A stretch of DNA of 64,000 nucleotides from Modestobacter italicus (GCF_000306785.1 NC_017955.1:4774001-4838000), one strand, 5' to 3'; shown: positions 1-9,697, numbered from the stretch's first letter. Program-made: numbers and translations. Notes: generated by a model from the sequence alone, not told the origin.

Positions 1-752
1 TCGGTGCGCAGCACCTTCTCGGCCCGGCCGCGCTCGGCGATCCGCCCGCCGCGGGACTGGAAGACCTCCTCGACCACGGCGGCGGCGTCGGCGTCCTCAC
101 CGGGCAGGACCTGGTCCCGGGAGGAGACCAGGGTGACCGGGACGCCGGCCTCCAGGTACCCGGAGGCGAACTCGGCGCCGGTGACGCCCGAGCCGACGAC
201 GACGAGGTGCTCGGGCAGCTCCTCGAGGTCGTAGACGTCGCGCCAGGACAGGATCCGCTCGCCGTCCGGCTCGGCGCCGGGCAGCACCCGGGGGTCGGCG
301 CCGGTGGCGATGAGGACCACGTCGCCCTCCAGCTCCTCGACCACCGTGCCGGCCCGGTCGAGCACCTCGACCCGGTGCGCGGCCAGGCCGCGCTCCTCGT
401 CGGAGAGCCGGCCCTGGCCGCTGACCAGCCGGACGCCCTCGGACTCCAGCCGGGCGTGGATGTCGGCGGACTGGGCGACCGCCAGCCCCTTGATCCGCTG
501 GTTCACCGCCGCGAGGTCCAGGCCCACGGTGCCCAGGTCGTTGCCGCGCAGCCCGAGGACGGCGGAGTCGCGGACGGCCGTCATGGCGCCGGCCGCGGCG
601 ATGAGCGTCTTGGACGGGACGCAGTCGGTGAGCACGCTCGCACCCCCGACGCCGTCGCGTTCGATCACGGTGACGTCCGCACCGAGCTGGGCGGCGACGA
701 GCGCGGCCTCGTAGCCGGCCGGGCCACCGCCGATGATGACGATGCGGGTCAT
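1..752 (-). CDS. lpdA: NAD(P)H:quinone oxidoreductase LpdA-like, C-terminus beyond the window
   Basis: FAD flavoprotein of the pyridine nucleotide-disulfide oxidoreductase family. About 250 N-terminal residues are present, and the C-terminal part lies beyond base 1. The FAD-binding GGGPAGYEAA motif lies near residues 8-17, and a second dinucleotide-binding VVVGSGVTGAEFASG motif lies near residue 180. The redox loop reads GGASVLTDCVPSKT, so only one cysteine remains where true lipoamide dehydrogenases have a CxxxxC pair. This is the hallmark of M. tuberculosis LpdA (Rv3303c), which reduces quinones rather than lipoamide. Starts at the ATG whose complement is at 750-752. It diverges from the gene at 858. 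The following genes of the window (M20 amidohydrolase, punA, pmmB-like) also accompany Rv3303c in mycobacteria, which supports the assignment. Confidence 0.88.
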   Translation of the reverse strand, partial: MTRIVIIGGGPAGYEAALVAAQLGADVTVIERDGVGGASVLTDCVPSKTLIAAAGAMTAVRDSAVLGLRGNDLGTVGLDLAAVNQRIKGLAVAQSADIHARLESEGVRLVSGQGRLSDEERGLAAHRVEVLDRAGTVVEELEGDVVLIATGADPRVLPGAEPDGERILSWRDVYDLEELPEHLVVVGSGVTGAEFASGYLEAGVPVTLVSSRDQVLPGEDADAAAVVEEVFQSRGGRIAERGRAEKVLRT

Positions 753-844
753 GTGTGCTGGTCTCCACTCTGGTCCGGTGATCGGTCCCCATTGTCCCCG
801 CTGCCGGCCACCGACGCGGGGAGGCCCCGGTGCAGGGCGCTCGC

Positions 845-850
845 TATCGT
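845..850 (+). promoter_or_regulatory. -10 box TATCGT, probable leaderless start
   Basis: A TANNNT hexamer ends 7 nt before the ATG at 858 and there is no Shine-Dalgarno sequence between them, so transcription probably begins at or next to the start codon. Confidence 0.55.
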
Positions 851-857
851 CAGCGGG

Positions 858-1316
858 ATGGCCCTCTACGCCGCGTACGGGTCGAACATGGACCCGGCGC
901 AGATGCTGCAGCGCTGCCCGTCCTCCCCGTTCTCCGGCACCGGCTGGATCCCGGGCTGGCGGCTGACCTTCGGCGCGGAGGAGTTCGGCTGGGACGGCGC
1001 GCTGGCCACCCTCGTCCCGGTCGACGACGGCTCACCGGGCGTCTTCGTCGCCCTCTACGACCTCACCGAGGCCGACGAGCGGACGCTGGACGCCTGGGAG
1101 GGCGTCGACCACGGGCTCTACCGCAAGGTGCGGCTGCGGGTGCACACCCTGGCCGGCGACGTGGTGGCCTTCGCGTACGCGCTGGACGCCTTCGAGGGCG
1201 GGCTGCCCTCGGCCCGCCACCTCGGCGCGATCGCCGACGCCGCCGAGGCCGCCGGGGCACCGGACGACTACCTGCTGGACCTCCGCCGGCGCGACTGCCG
1301 CTCCACCAGCACCTGA
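858..1316 (+). CDS. Gamma-glutamylcyclotransferase-like protein
   Basis: 152 residues. The N-terminus MALYAAYGSNMDPAQM carries the YGSN signature of the GGCT/AIG2 fold, which binds the gamma-glutamyl moiety. A downstream acidic stretch (ALDAFEGG, near residue 115) could supply the catalytic glutamate. Family members release 5-oxoproline from gamma-glutamyl amino acids or related conjugates. The substrate here is unknown, and actinobacteria usually make mycothiol rather than glutathione. The ATG at 858 is preferred over longer in-frame extensions because the family motif begins at once and a -10 box sits immediately upstream. It is a single gene between the divergent lpdA and the operon starting at 1431. 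Confidence 0.8.
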   Translation: MALYAAYGSNMDPAQMLQRCPSSPFSGTGWIPGWRLTFGAEEFGWDGALATLVPVDDGSPGVFVALYDLTEADERTLDAWEGVDHGLYRKVRLRVHTLAGDVVAFAYALDAFEGGLPSARHLGAIADAAEAAGAPDDYLLDLRRRDCRSTST

Positions 1317-1372
1317 CGCCCCACCCGTCGCGGGCGTCGTCCGCGGGCGGCGGGCGGCCGCCCCGCCCCGGT

Positions 1373-1425
1373 TACCCTCGAGCCGCCTGCGGTTCCGCTC
1401 CCCGTCCCCTCAGCCAGGCAGAGGA
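1373..1425 (+). promoter_or_regulatory. Promoter and ribosome binding site of the ribitol-type operon
   Basis: GTTACCCTCG (1371-1380) contains a TACCCT -10 candidate at 1373-1378. GAGGA at 1421-1425 is spaced 5 nt from the GTG at 1431. The same 10-mer GTTACCCTCG recurs upstream of the CAP-domain gene at 54376. Confidence 0.4.
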
Positions 1426-1430
1426 TCAAC

Positions 1431-2114
1431 GTGTACACACTCGTGCTGCTCAACGGCGGCAGTGGACGGCGGATGGGTGCCCCGCAGCCCAAGCAGTTCA
1501 TCAAGGTGAACGGCATCCCGATCCTGGTGTACTCGCTGGTGGCCGCCGACGCCGTGCCGGAGATCGACCAGATCGTGCTGAACTACCCCGAGGGCTGGCG
1601 CGACGACGTCGCGGGCCTGGTGCACGACTACGCGATCCGCACCCGGGTCGACCTCGTCCCCGCCGGCGCGACCCGGCAGGCCTCCGTGGCCGCCTCGCTG
1701 GACCTGTGCGCCCACGACGACGTGGTGCTGCACGAGGCCGCCCGCCCGCTGGTCCGGTCCGCCGACTTCGCCCGGCTCATCGCCGCACCCGAGCGGAACG
1801 TGAGCTACATGGCCCCGCTGTCGTTCACCGTGGCGCCGGTCGACCCGGCGACGCACCGGGTCACCGGGTACCTGGACCGCGACCAGCTGCGCAACGTCCA
1901 GCTGCCGCAGAAGTTCAGCCTGGCCGACCTGCGCAAGGCGCACGCGTTCGCCGCCGGGCAGGACGTCGTCTTCACCGAGGACGCGACGCTGCTCGCCGCC
2001 GCCGGGCTGGAGGTCCACTTCGTGGACGGCGCGGACACGAACATCAAGGTGACCACGCCGACCGACATCCACCTGGCGGTCTCCCTGCTGCACGCCCAGG
2101 CCGACGATGAGTGA
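1431..2114 (+). CDS. IspD/TarI-like cytidylyltransferase, probable ribitol-5-phosphate type
   Basis: 227 residues. The N-terminal nucleotide-binding LLNGGSGRRMG, the following PKQF and the HEAARPLV segment are typical of the IspD/TarI family, which transfers CMP from CTP to a sugar- or polyol-phosphate. It overlaps the next gene, an SDR, by 8 nt. A cytidylyltransferase coupled to an SDR is the architecture of the fused Haemophilus Bcs1/Acs1 enzyme (ribulose-5-phosphate reductase and CDP-ribitol pyrophosphorylase), so CDP-ribitol synthesis is inferred here rather than the IspD step of the MEP pathway. No ispF lies nearby, which also argues against IspD. GTG start with GAGGA 5 nt upstream. A housekeeping IspD elsewhere in the genome would fit this reading. 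Substrate assignment is tentative. Confidence 0.75.
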   Translation: MYTLVLLNGGSGRRMGAPQPKQFIKVNGIPILVYSLVAADAVPEIDQIVLNYPEGWRDDVAGLVHDYAIRTRVDLVPAGATRQASVAASLDLCAHDDVVLHEAARPLVRSADFARLIAAPERNVSYMAPLSFTVAPVDPATHRVTGYLDRDQLRNVQLPQKFSLADLRKAHAFAAGQDVVFTEDATLLAAAGLEVHFVDGADTNIKVTTPTDIHLAVSLLHAQADDE

Positions 2115-2820
2115 CCGCCGGCGCACGGTGCTGGTCACCGGTGCCTCGCGCGGCATCGGCCTGGCCACCGCCGAGCGCTTCGCCCGCCGGGACGACGTCG
2201 AGCAGGTCGTCCTCGTCGCCCGCGACTCCCCCGCCTTCGACGCCGCGGTCGCCCACCTCACCGAGGTCGCCTCCCCCGCGGTGAAGGTGTGGCCCTACCG
2301 GCTCGACCTGGCCGACCGGGCCGGCGTCCTGGAGCTGGTCGACCAGGTCCACGCCACCCATGGCAACGTCGACGTCCTGGTCAACAACGCCGGCTACACC
2401 AAGCCCGAGCCCGTGCACCAGATCGACTTCGCCGAGTTCGAGCGGACGATGGCGGTCAACCTGTACGCGCCGTTCAGCGTGATCCAGGGCCTGCTGCACG
2501 CCGGCAACCGGTTCAGCCTGATCGTCAACATCGCCTCGACCGCCGGCCTGCACGGCCGGTCGGGGTGGCTCACCTACTCGGCGTCCAAGGCAGCGGTGAT
2601 CAACATGAGCGAGGTCCTCCGCGAGGAGCTGGCCATCTACGGCACCCGCGTCGCGTGCATCTCCCCCGGCCGCACCGCGACCGACCTGCGCCGCACCCTG
2701 GCGCCCGAGGAGGACCCGACCACGATCATGCAGCCCGAGGACGTCGCCGCGGTCATCGAGATGCTCAGCACCGACGTCGGCAGGTTCGTCGACAGCACCA
2801 ACCTGGTGGTACGGCAGTGA
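2107..2820 (+). CDS. Short-chain dehydrogenase/reductase, probable ribulose-5-phosphate reductase partner
   Basis: 237 residues, classical SDR. Visible motifs are the TGASRGIG cofactor loop near residues 11-18, NNAGYT near residue 94, the catalytic serine in NIASTAG and the YSASKAA active-site Tyr-x-x-x-Lys near residue 157. It begins 8 nt inside the cytidylyltransferase and its stop overlaps the GtrA start (GTGA), so the three genes are probably translationally coupled. By analogy with Bcs1/Acs1 it may reduce D-ribulose-5-phosphate to D-ribitol-5-phosphate to feed the upstream enzyme. SDR substrates cannot be read from sequence alone, so this rests on context. Confidence 0.8.
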   Translation: MSDRRRTVLVTGASRGIGLATAERFARRDDVEQVVLVARDSPAFDAAVAHLTEVASPAVKVWPYRLDLADRAGVLELVDQVHATHGNVDVLVNNAGYTKPEPVHQIDFAEFERTMAVNLYAPFSVIQGLLHAGNRFSLIVNIASTAGLHGRSGWLTYSASKAAVINMSEVLREELAIYGTRVACISPGRTATDLRRTLAPEEDPTTIMQPEDVAAVIEMLSTDVGRFVDSTNLVVRQ

Positions 2821-3242
2821 AGCCCGTGGACGAGCAGCCGACGACGGCCGCTCCGCGCAAGAACGACCTGTGGGGCCAGGTCATCCGGTTCGGCGTGGTC
2901 GGCGCGTTCAGCGCGATCGTCGACCTCGGGGTCTACACCCTGGCGCTGCACCTGGGCCTGTGGGTGCACGCCGCCCGGGCGCTGAGCTTCATCTGCGGCA
3001 CCAGCACCGCCTACGCGCTCAACCGCCGGTGGGCGTTCGGGGTGGAGGGCGGCCGGCGCCGGGCGCTCGGGTTCGTGCTGCTCTACGGGACGACGTTCTT
3101 CGTCATCCTCGGCGTCAACGCGCTGGCCCTCGCCGTCCTGCCGGACCGCTGGTGGACGGTGACGCTGGCCTGGGCCATCTCGCAGGGCTTCGGCACGGTC
3201 TGCAACTTCGTGATGCTGCGGACCGTCGTCTTCAAGGACTGA
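2817..3242 (+). CDS. GtrA-family membrane protein
   Basis: 141 residues with four predicted hydrophobic segments. The N-terminal RFGVVGAFSAIVDLGVY and the SFICGTSTAYALNRRWAF stretch are characteristic of the GtrA/DPMS family, small polytopic proteins thought to help flip lipid-linked sugars during O-antigen, arabinogalactan or teichoic-type glycosylation. The GTG at 2817 overlaps the stop codon of the SDR by 4 nt. Longer in-frame upstream extensions merely shadow the SDR. As third gene of the operon it suggests that the CDP-ribitol or related product is used for an envelope polymer or glycolipid. Confidence 0.78.
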   Translation: MKPVDEQPTTAAPRKNDLWGQVIRFGVVGAFSAIVDLGVYTLALHLGLWVHAARALSFICGTSTAYALNRRWAFGVEGGRRRALGFVLLYGTTFFVILGVNALALAVLPDRWWTVTLAWAISQGFGTVCNFVMLRTVVFKD

Positions 3243-3247
3243 GCCGC

Positions 3248-4294
3248 TCAGCCCGCCGGCCGTTCGAGGAACGCGTCGAGCAGCCGGCGGGCGGCCAGCG
3301 CCGGGGTGAGCCGGCCCGCGGTCACCGCCGCCTCCAGCTCCGGGGTGAGTGCCCGGACGCCGGGGTCGCTGCGCAGCCGGTGCTCCAGGCCGTCGCGCAC
3401 CATCTGCCAGACCCAGCGCACCTGCTGGGCCCGGCGCCGCTCGTCGAGCTCCCCGGACGCACGCATCCGGTCCTGGTGCTCGACGACCTTGGCCCAGACC
3501 TCGTCGAGCCCCTCCCCGGTGAGCCCCGCGCAGGTGAGCACCGGGACCTCCCAGCCGTCACCGCGCCCGCGCAGCATCCGGATCGCCCCGCCCAGCTCGC
3601 GGGCGGCGCGGCGGGCGTCGACCTCGCCGGGCCCGTCGGCCTTGTTCACCGCGATGACGTCGGCGATCTCCAGGATGCCGCGCTTGATGCCCTGCAGCTG
3701 GTCACCGGTGCGGGCGAGGGTGAGGAACAGGAAGGAGTCGACCATCTCCGCGACGGTCACCTCCGACTGGCCGACGCCGACGGTCTCCACCAGCACGACG
3801 TCGTGACCGGCGGCCTCGACCACCACCATCGACTCCCGGGTCGCCTGCGCCACCCCGCCCAGCGTGCCGGCGGTCGGCGCCGGCCGGATGAACGCGCGCT
3901 CGTCGACCGCCAGCCGGGACATCCGGGTCTTGTCGCCCAGGATCGACCCGCCCGACCGCGCCGACGAGGGGTCGACGGCCAGGACGGCGACCTTGGAGCC
4001 GGCCGCGGTCAGCGAGATGCCGAGGGTGTCGATGAACGTCGACTTCCCGACCCCGGGCACGCCGCTGATCCCGACCCGGCGAGCCCCGCCGGCGTGCGGC
4101 AGCAGCGCGACGAGCAGCTCCTGGGCCGCCTCCCGGTGGTCGGCGCGCCGGGACTCGACCAGCGTGATGGCCCGCGCCATCGCCCGCCGGTCCCCCGCCA
4201 GCACGCCGTCCGCGAGCCCTGCGACGTCCACCCCCGGGGCTTTCTGTACCGAGAGCCCCGGGCTTTCGGTACCGGAAGCCCGGGAGTCGCTCAC
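3248..4294 (-). CDS. meaB: Methylmalonyl-CoA mutase-associated GTPase MeaB
   Basis: 348 residues from the GTG at 4294, which overlaps the mutB stop by 4 nt. The G1 loop GVPGVGKST, the [18 protein letters not shown] segment typical of MeaB/ArgK, the ETVGVGQSE switch region and the NKADG guanine motif are all present. MeaB gates cobalamin loading and protects methylmalonyl-CoA mutase, which is encoded just upstream. The first 20 or so residues are unusual: they are encoded by two near-palindromic GGTACC-centred repeats (4236-4281). An alternative GTG at 4231 would begin directly at the conserved [14 protein letters not shown] region and would leave the palindromes untranslated, but I see no good ribosome binding site there. 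Confidence 0.92.
   Translation of the reverse strand: MSDSRASGTESPGLSVQKAPGVDVAGLADGVLAGDRRAMARAITLVESRRADHREAAQELLVALLPHAGGARRVGISGVPGVGKSTFIDTLGISLTAAGSKVAVLAVDPSSARSGGSILGDKTRMSRLAVDERAFIRPAPTAGTLGGVAQATRESMVVVEAAGHDVVLVETVGVGQSEVTVAEMVDSFLFLTLARTGDQLQGIKRGILEIADVIAVNKADGPGEVDARRAARELGGAIRMLRGRGDGWEVPVLTCAGLTGEGLDEVWAKVVEHQDRMRASGELDERRRAQQVRWVWQMVRDGLEHRLRSDPGVRALTPELEAAVTAGRLTPALAARRLLDAFLERPAG
4236..4281. repeat. Tandem GGTACC-type palindromes at the meaB start
   Basis: Two adjacent imperfect palindromes, GGGGCTTTCTGT...CCCC (4236-4259) and GGGCTTTCGGTA...CCC (4260-4281), are centred on GTAC. Translated, they make the odd [14 protein letters not shown] stretch of MeaB. They could be a small repeat insertion or a mutB-meaB intergenic hairpin if the true start is at 4231. 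Confidence 0.6.
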
Positions 4295-6501
4295 GAGTGG
4301 CCGAGCCGGGCGGCGAGCGTGCGGAGGAGGTCCTGGGCGGCGTCGGCGATGACGGTGCCGGGTGGGAAGACGGCGGCGGCGCCCATCTCGCGCAGCGTCG
4401 GGACGTCGTCGGGTGGGATGACCCCGCCGACCACGACCAGGACGTCGTCGGCGCCGAGCGCGGCGAGGGCGTCGCGCAGCGCGGGCACGAGAGTGAGGTG
4501 GCCGGCGGCGAGGGAGGAGACGCCGACGACGTGCACGTCGGCCTCCACCGCCTGGCGGGCGACCTCGTCGGGGGTCTGGAACAGCGGGCCGACGTCGACG
4601 TCGAAGCCGAGGTCGGCGAACGCGGTGGCGATGACCTTCTGGCCGCGGTCGTGGCCGTCCTGGCCCATCTTGGCCACCAGGATCCGCGGGCGGCGGCCCT
4701 CGGCCTCGGCGAACTCCGCGGCCATCGCCCGGGTCTCCTCCACGGGCGCCGATCCTCCGGCTTCGTCGCGGTACACACCGGAGATGGTGCGCACCTGCCC
4801 GGCGTGCCGGCCGTAGACCGCCTCCAGCGCGTCGGAGATCTCCCCCACCGTGGCCTTGGCCCGCGCCGCATCGACGGCGAGCTTCAGCAGGTTCGCGTCC
4901 AGGTCGTTCCCACGTCGTCCCTCCGCCGCGGCCCGCGCGGCGTCGGTCAGCCGGGCCAGCGACTCCCCCACGGCACGGGAGTCGCGGGAGGCGCGGAGCT
5001 CGGTCAGCCGGGCCTTCTGCTGGGCCAGCACGTCGGCGTTGTCCACCCGGAGCACGTCGACGGCCTCGTCGGCGGCGACCCGGTACTTGTTGACCCCGAT
5101 CACCGGCTGCCGGCCGGAGTCGATCCGCGCCTGGGTGCGCGCGGCGGCCTCCTCGATGCGCAGCTTGGGGATGCCGTCGTCGATCGCCTGCGCCATGCCG
5201 CCGTGCGCGGCGACCTCCTGGATGTGCGCCCACGCGCGGCGGGCGAGGTCGTAGGTGAGGCGCTCCACGTACGCCGACCCGCCCCACGGGTCGATCACCC
5301 GCGTCGTCCCCGACTCCTGCTGCAGCAGCAGCTGGGTGTTGCGGGCGATCCGGGCGGAGAAGTCCGTGGGCAGCGCGAGCGCCTCGTCCAGGGCGTTGGT
5401 GTGCAGCGACTGGGTGTGCCCCTGGGTGGCGGCCATCGCCTCCAGGCAGGTGCGGACGACGTTGTTGTAGACGTCCTGGGCGGTCAGCGACCACCCGGAG
5501 GTCTGCGAGTGGGTGCGCAGCGACATGGACTTGTCCTTCTGCGCACCGGCCTCGCGCACCAGCTTGGCCCACAGCAACCTGCCGGCGCGGAGCTTGGCGA
5601 CCTCCATGAAGAAGTTCATGCCGATGCCCCAGAAGAAGGACAGCCGGGGGGCGAACACGTCGACGTCCATGCCCGCGGCCTTGCCGGCCTGCAGGTACTC
5701 CACGCCGTCGGCGAGGGTGTAGGCCAGCTCCAGGTCGGCCGTCGCCCCGGCCTCCTGGATGTGGTAGCCGGAGATGGAGATCGAGTTGTACCGCGGCATC
5801 TGCGTGGAGGTGAACGCGAAGATGTCGCTGATGATCTGCATCGAGGGCTTGGGCGGGTAGATGTAGGTGTTGCGGACCATGAACTCCTTGAGGATGTCGT
5901 TCTGGATCGTCCCCGTGAGCTGGTCCGGGCTCACCCCCTGCTCCTCCGCGGCCACGACGTAGAGCGCCAGCACCGGCAGCACCGCGCCGTTCATCGTCAT
6001 CGACACGCTCATCCGGTCCAGCGGGATGCCGTCGAACAGCTGCCGCATGTCCAGGATCGAGTCGATCGCCACCCCCGCCATCCCGACGTCACCGACCACC
6101 CGGGGGTGGTCGGAGTCGTACCCGCGGTGGGTGGGCAGGTCGAAGGCGACGGAGAGCCCCTTCTGCCCGGCGGCCAGGTTGCGCCGGTAGAACGCGTTGG
6201 ACTCCGCCGCGGTGGAGAAGCCGGCGTACTGCCGCACCGTCCACGGCTGGGTCGTGTACATCGTCGGATAGGGCCCGCGCAGGTACGGGACGATGCCGGG
6301 ATAGGTGCCCAGGAAGTCCACGTCGGCCAGGTCCGCGGCGGTGGCCAGCGGCGGTACCGCGATGCCCTCCGGCGTCTCCCAGGTCGCCTCCGCCACGCTC
6401 CGCCCGGTCGCCGCCTCGTACGCCGCCGTCCAGTCCTCACCCGTGGCGTGGACGGTGGGCCGGCCCAGCTCCAGGTCGCCGAAGTCGGGGATGCCGCTCA
6501 T
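4291..6501 (-). CDS. mutB: Methylmalonyl-CoA mutase large (catalytic) subunit
   Basis: 736 residues, the usual length of the actinobacterial alpha subunit. The N-terminal TIM barrel includes [20 protein letters not shown] and the substrate-contacting [14 protein letters not shown] region. The C-terminal cobalamin-binding domain has the DGHDRG base-off motif (DxHxxG) with VGVSSLAAG and the following VVVGGVIPP. It interconverts (R)-methylmalonyl-CoA and succinyl-CoA with adenosylcobalamin, serving propionate, odd-chain fatty acid and branched-chain amino acid breakdown. It overlaps mutA and meaB by 4 nt each, so the three genes form one translationally coupled unit. Confidence 0.96.
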   Translation of the reverse strand: MSGIPDFGDLELGRPTVHATGEDWTAAYEAATGRSVAEATWETPEGIAVPPLATAADLADVDFLGTYPGIVPYLRGPYPTMYTTQPWTVRQYAGFSTAAESNAFYRRNLAAGQKGLSVAFDLPTHRGYDSDHPRVVGDVGMAGVAIDSILDMRQLFDGIPLDRMSVSMTMNGAVLPVLALYVVAAEEQGVSPDQLTGTIQNDILKEFMVRNTYIYPPKPSMQIISDIFAFTSTQMPRYNSISISGYHIQEAGATADLELAYTLADGVEYLQAGKAAGMDVDVFAPRLSFFWGIGMNFFMEVAKLRAGRLLWAKLVREAGAQKDKSMSLRTHSQTSGWSLTAQDVYNNVVRTCLEAMAATQGHTQSLHTNALDEALALPTDFSARIARNTQLLLQQESGTTRVIDPWGGSAYVERLTYDLARRAWAHIQEVAAHGGMAQAIDDGIPKLRIEEAAARTQARIDSGRQPVIGVNKYRVAADEAVDVLRVDNADVLAQQKARLTELRASRDSRAVGESLARLTDAARAAAEGRRGNDLDANLLKLAVDAARAKATVGEISDALEAVYGRHAGQVRTISGVYRDEAGGSAPVEETRAMAAEFAEAEGRRPRILVAKMGQDGHDRGQKVIATAFADLGFDVDVGPLFQTPDEVARQAVEADVHVVGVSSLAAGHLTLVPALRDALAALGADDVLVVVGGVIPPDDVPTLREMGAAAVFPPGTVIADAAQDLLRTLAARLGHS

Positions 6502-8420
6502 GTCGTGACCTCCTCCTGCTCACCGAGAGCGCGCTTGTGGTGGATCCCGAGCTGGTCGAGGACGGTTGTCAGGACGGCGATCGCGTCGCAGCCGGCGTAC
6601 ACGTACCCGTCGACGCCGTCGATCCCCAGGGACGGCGGCCCGGCGAGCCACACCTGGGCTGCGCCGGCGGCCCGCAGCTCGGCGGCCAGCGCCGCGGCAC
6701 CGTCGGCGTAGTCGCGGTCGGTGCCGCAGATGCAGACCACGGAGGCCCCGTCGAGGCTCGCGGCGCCGTCACCGGTGGTGGTCTGCAGGCCGCCGGCGCC
6801 GAAGAGGTTGGCCGCGAACGTCGCCCGGGCGGTGTGCCGCGCGACCGGGCCCAGGGTGGCCAGGTGCACCCGCGGCCGGGGCTCGACCGCCTCGACCGCG
6901 TCGCGCAGGTCCTCGAACGCCGCGGCCGCCCGCACCCGGGGCAGGCCCCCGGACGGCGGGGCGGCGGCCGGACGGCGGGAGGGCAGCACCTCCGCGGGGT
7001 TGGGGAACTCGCTGACCCCGGTGAGCGCGTCGGCGCGGGTGGCCAGCCGCCGCTCGCGCTCGGACCAGGCCGCGGCGATCCGCTCGCCGACCAGGCCGGA
7101 GTCCAGCGCCGCGGCCAGGCCACCGGCCCGCTCGATCTCGGTGAACCACGCCCACGCGGTCTGGGCCAGCTCCTCGGTGAGCGACTCGACGTACCAGGAG
7201 CCACCGGCCGGGTCGAGCACCCGGGCCAGCGACCCCTCCTCCACCAGCAGGCTCTGGGTGTTGCGGGCGGTCCGCCGGGCGAAGGCGTCGGGCAGGCCGA
7301 GAGCGGCGTCGAAGGGCTGCACGGTGACGACGTCCGCGCCGCCCACCCCCGCGGCGAAGCAGGCCACCGTGGTGCGCAGCATGTTCACCCACGGGTCGTG
7401 CCGGGTGGTCATCACCGACGAGGTCACCGCGTGCTGCCGCATCGCCCGCGCCTGCGGCGACGCCCCGCTGGCCTCGCCCACCCGGTCCCACAGCCGGCGG
7501 GCGGCCCGCAGCCCGGCGATCGTCGTGAACTGGTCCGCCGACGCGGAGAACCGGAACTCCAGCTGGCCGAACGCCTCGTCCACGCCCAGCCCCGCGTCGG
7601 TCAGACCCCGCAGGTAGGCCACCCCGGCGGCGACCGCGCAGCCGAGCTCCTCCACCGCCGAGGCGCCCGCGTCGGCGAACACCGTGCCGTCGACCACCAC
7701 GCTGCGCCACCCGGCCGGCGTCCGGCGGGCCAGGTCGGCCAGCCCGGAGAGGTCCTGCGCCTGCCCGGTCGCGGCCTGCAGGCCGAGCGGGTCCAGGCCC
7801 AGGCAGCCCCCCGGCGCCAGGTCGGTGCGGCCCTCGACCAGGGCGAGGAACGCCTCGGCCGCCGGGACACCACCGGACAGGGTCAGCGGCGCGAGGTCCA
7901 GCAGCACGTCGGCGAGCACGTCGCCCAGCGACCCGACCGGCACCGCGCCCTCGCCGAGCACCAGCCACAGCGAGGAGACGCCGTTCTCCAGGTCCGCCGC
8001 GATCGCCTCGCGGGTGGCTGCGACGTCCGGGTCGGCGTGCCGCTGCCGGACGTCCCAGCCGGCGGGCACCTCGGTGTCGGCGCCAGCAGCGGCGGTCACC
8101 CCCGCCGCACCGGCCCGGGCGCCGCGCACGAACGGCGGCAGACCGGGCACCCCGGCCAGCGCCGGCAGGTCGCCGGCGTCCTCGGCGGTGTACAGCGGGG
8201 CGACGCTGACGCCGGTGGCGACCGGCACCCGCAGCGCCTCCTCGACCGGGTCGGGCAGCTCGTCCCGGCCGGCCTTGCGGAGCACCCCGGCGACCAGGTC
8301 GCGCCACTGCGCCCGGCTCGCGGCCGGGAACTCCCCGGCGAGCTCGAGCACCGCGGGGGCCGCCGGTTCGGCCGGCGGCGCTCCCTCGGGTCTCGCGGTC
8401 TGCTGGTCGGTGGAACGCAT
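6498..8420 (-). CDS. mutA: Methylmalonyl-CoA mutase small subunit
   Basis: 640 residues, matching the non-catalytic beta subunit. It keeps the mutase barrel (for example [18 protein letters not shown] and the RNTQSLL segment shared with the large subunit). The C-terminal cobalamin-like domain lacks the DxHxxG histidine motif, as expected for MutA. It heterodimerises with MutB, whose start overlaps its stop by 4 nt. The first 30 residues are a low-complexity Pro/Ala-rich leader. The start is the ATG at 8420. The upstream gap to the amidohydrolase is only 36 nt, which leaves no room for a cobalamin riboswitch, so the mutase genes are probably expressed with the upstream minus-strand genes. Confidence 0.94.
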   Translation of the reverse strand: MRSTDQQTARPEGAPPAEPAAPAVLELAGEFPAASRAQWRDLVAGVLRKAGRDELPDPVEEALRVPVATGVSVAPLYTAEDAGDLPALAGVPGLPPFVRGARAGAAGVTAAAGADTEVPAGWDVRQRHADPDVAATREAIAADLENGVSSLWLVLGEGAVPVGSLGDVLADVLLDLAPLTLSGGVPAAEAFLALVEGRTDLAPGGCLGLDPLGLQAATGQAQDLSGLADLARRTPAGWRSVVVDGTVFADAGASAVEELGCAVAAGVAYLRGLTDAGLGVDEAFGQLEFRFSASADQFTTIAGLRAARRLWDRVGEASGASPQARAMRQHAVTSSVMTTRHDPWVNMLRTTVACFAAGVGGADVVTVQPFDAALGLPDAFARRTARNTQSLLVEEGSLARVLDPAGGSWYVESLTEELAQTAWAWFTEIERAGGLAAALDSGLVGERIAAAWSERERRLATRADALTGVSEFPNPAEVLPSRRPAAAPPSGGLPRVRAAAAFEDLRDAVEAVEPRPRVHLATLGPVARHTARATFAANLFGAGGLQTTTGDGAASLDGASVVCICGTDRDYADGAAALAAELRAAGAAQVWLAGPPSLGIDGVDGYVYAGCDAIAVLTTVLDQLGIHHKRALGEQEEVTT

Positions 8421-8456
8421 CGTCGGGTCCCTGCCTCTCAGGTGCCTGTGCAGCCT

Positions 8457-9677
8457 CTACCCGGGCACGTTACCGAGCACCGCAGCGGCGTCCGCCGTCA
8501 GCGCGTGCAGCGCGGTGCGGGCCATCAGCCGCACGCCCACGTCGATCGCCCGCTCGTCGACGTCGAAGGTGCCGCGGTGCAGGTCCAACGGCTCGCCGGA
8601 GCCGTGCGTGCCCAGCCGGGCCAGCGCGATCGGCAGCACCTCGGCGAACCAGCCGAAGTCCTCCCCGCCCATGCTCTGCGGCGACTGCGCCAGCCCCTCG
8701 CCGCCGACCGTCTCCAGCGCCGCGGAGCGCAGCAGCGCGACGCTGCGCGGGTCGTTGACCACCGGCGGCACGCCGCGCACGTACTCGATGTCCACCCCGG
8801 CGCCGGAGAGCTGGGCCACCTCGGTGACCAGCCGGCGCACCAGGTCCTCCGCCTCGCTCCAGACCGCGCGGTCCAGCACGCGCAGCGTGCCGCGCAGGGT
8901 GCCGGTCTGCGGGATCGCGTTGGGCGCCACCCCGGAGCTGACCGCGCCCCAGACCAGCGAGACGCTGGAGCGGGGGTCGACCAGCCGGGACAGCAGCCCC
9001 GGCACCTCGGTGACCACCCGGCCCAGCGCGTGCACCAGGTCGACGGTCAGCTGCGGGCGGGCGGTGTGCCCGCCGGGCCCGGTGAGCGTGACCTCGACCC
9101 GGTCGCAGGCCGCGGTGATCGAGCCGGTGCGCAGGCCGACCATGCCGACCGGCAGCGACGGGTCGCAGTGCAGCGCGAAGGCCCGGCTCGCGCCGGCGAG
9201 CAGGCCCTCGTCGACGACCTGCAGGCCACCGCCGGGCACCTGCTCCTCGGCCGGCTGGAAGACGCAGCGCACCGTGCCGGGGAACTCCTCCAGCGCGGCC
9301 AGCGCCAGCGCGACGCCGAGCAGCACGGTGGTGTGCACGTCGTGCCCGCAGGCGTGGCAGAGCCCGTCGCGGGTCGAGGCGTAGGGCACGTCCTTGAGGT
9401 CGTGCAGCGGCAGCGCGTCGATGTCGGCCCGCAGCACCACGACCGGGCCCTCGCCGCCGACGACGTCGCAGACCAGCCCGGTGCCGCCCATGAGACGCCG
9501 CGGCTGCAGCCCGGCGGCGGCCAGCCGGGCCTCGAGGAAGGCGGTGGTCTCCCGCTCGGCGAAGCCCAGCTCGGGGTGCGCGTGCAGGTGCCGGCGGACG
9601 GCGACCAGCTCGTCGTGGTGGGCCCGGGACCAGGCGTCCACCGCCGCGCCGGCGTCGTCCCCGGGCCGGTCGGTCAC
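8457..9677 (-). CDS. M20 family N-acyl-amino-acid amidohydrolase (AmiA1/AmiB1-like)
   Basis: 406 residues from the GTG at 9677, which has GGGGGAGG 5 nt upstream. A second GTG at 9701 overlaps the stop of the preceding ligase (GTGA) and would add 8 residues. Zn-peptidase landmarks are RRHLHAHPELGFAE, the LRADIDALP aspartate, CHACGHDVHTT, the PAEEQVPGG glutamates and a lid domain with TLTGPGGHTARP. The family removes acyl groups from amino acids or indole conjugates. M. tuberculosis has two such genes (amiA1, amiB1) at the same place between lpdA and the purine nucleoside phosphorylase, so this is the conserved neighbour. The substrate is unknown. Confidence 0.85.
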   Translation of the reverse strand: MTDRPGDDAGAAVDAWSRAHHDELVAVRRHLHAHPELGFAERETTAFLEARLAAAGLQPRRLMGGTGLVCDVVGGEGPVVVLRADIDALPLHDLKDVPYASTRDGLCHACGHDVHTTVLLGVALALAALEEFPGTVRCVFQPAEEQVPGGGLQVVDEGLLAGASRAFALHCDPSLPVGMVGLRTGSITAACDRVEVTLTGPGGHTARPQLTVDLVHALGRVVTEVPGLLSRLVDPRSSVSLVWGAVSSGVAPNAIPQTGTLRGTLRVLDRAVWSEAEDLVRRLVTEVAQLSGAGVDIEYVRGVPPVVNDPRSVALLRSAALETVGGEGLAQSPQSMGGEDFGWFAEVLPIALARLGTHGSGEPLDLHRGTFDVDERAIDVGVRLMARTALHALTADAAAVLGNVPG

Positions 9678-9697
9678 GTCGCCCTCCCCCGGCACCG

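Noticed and set aside
8421-8456. Cobalamin riboswitch upstream of the mutase genes
   Set aside because: Only 36 nt separate mutA from the preceding gene, too short for the structure.
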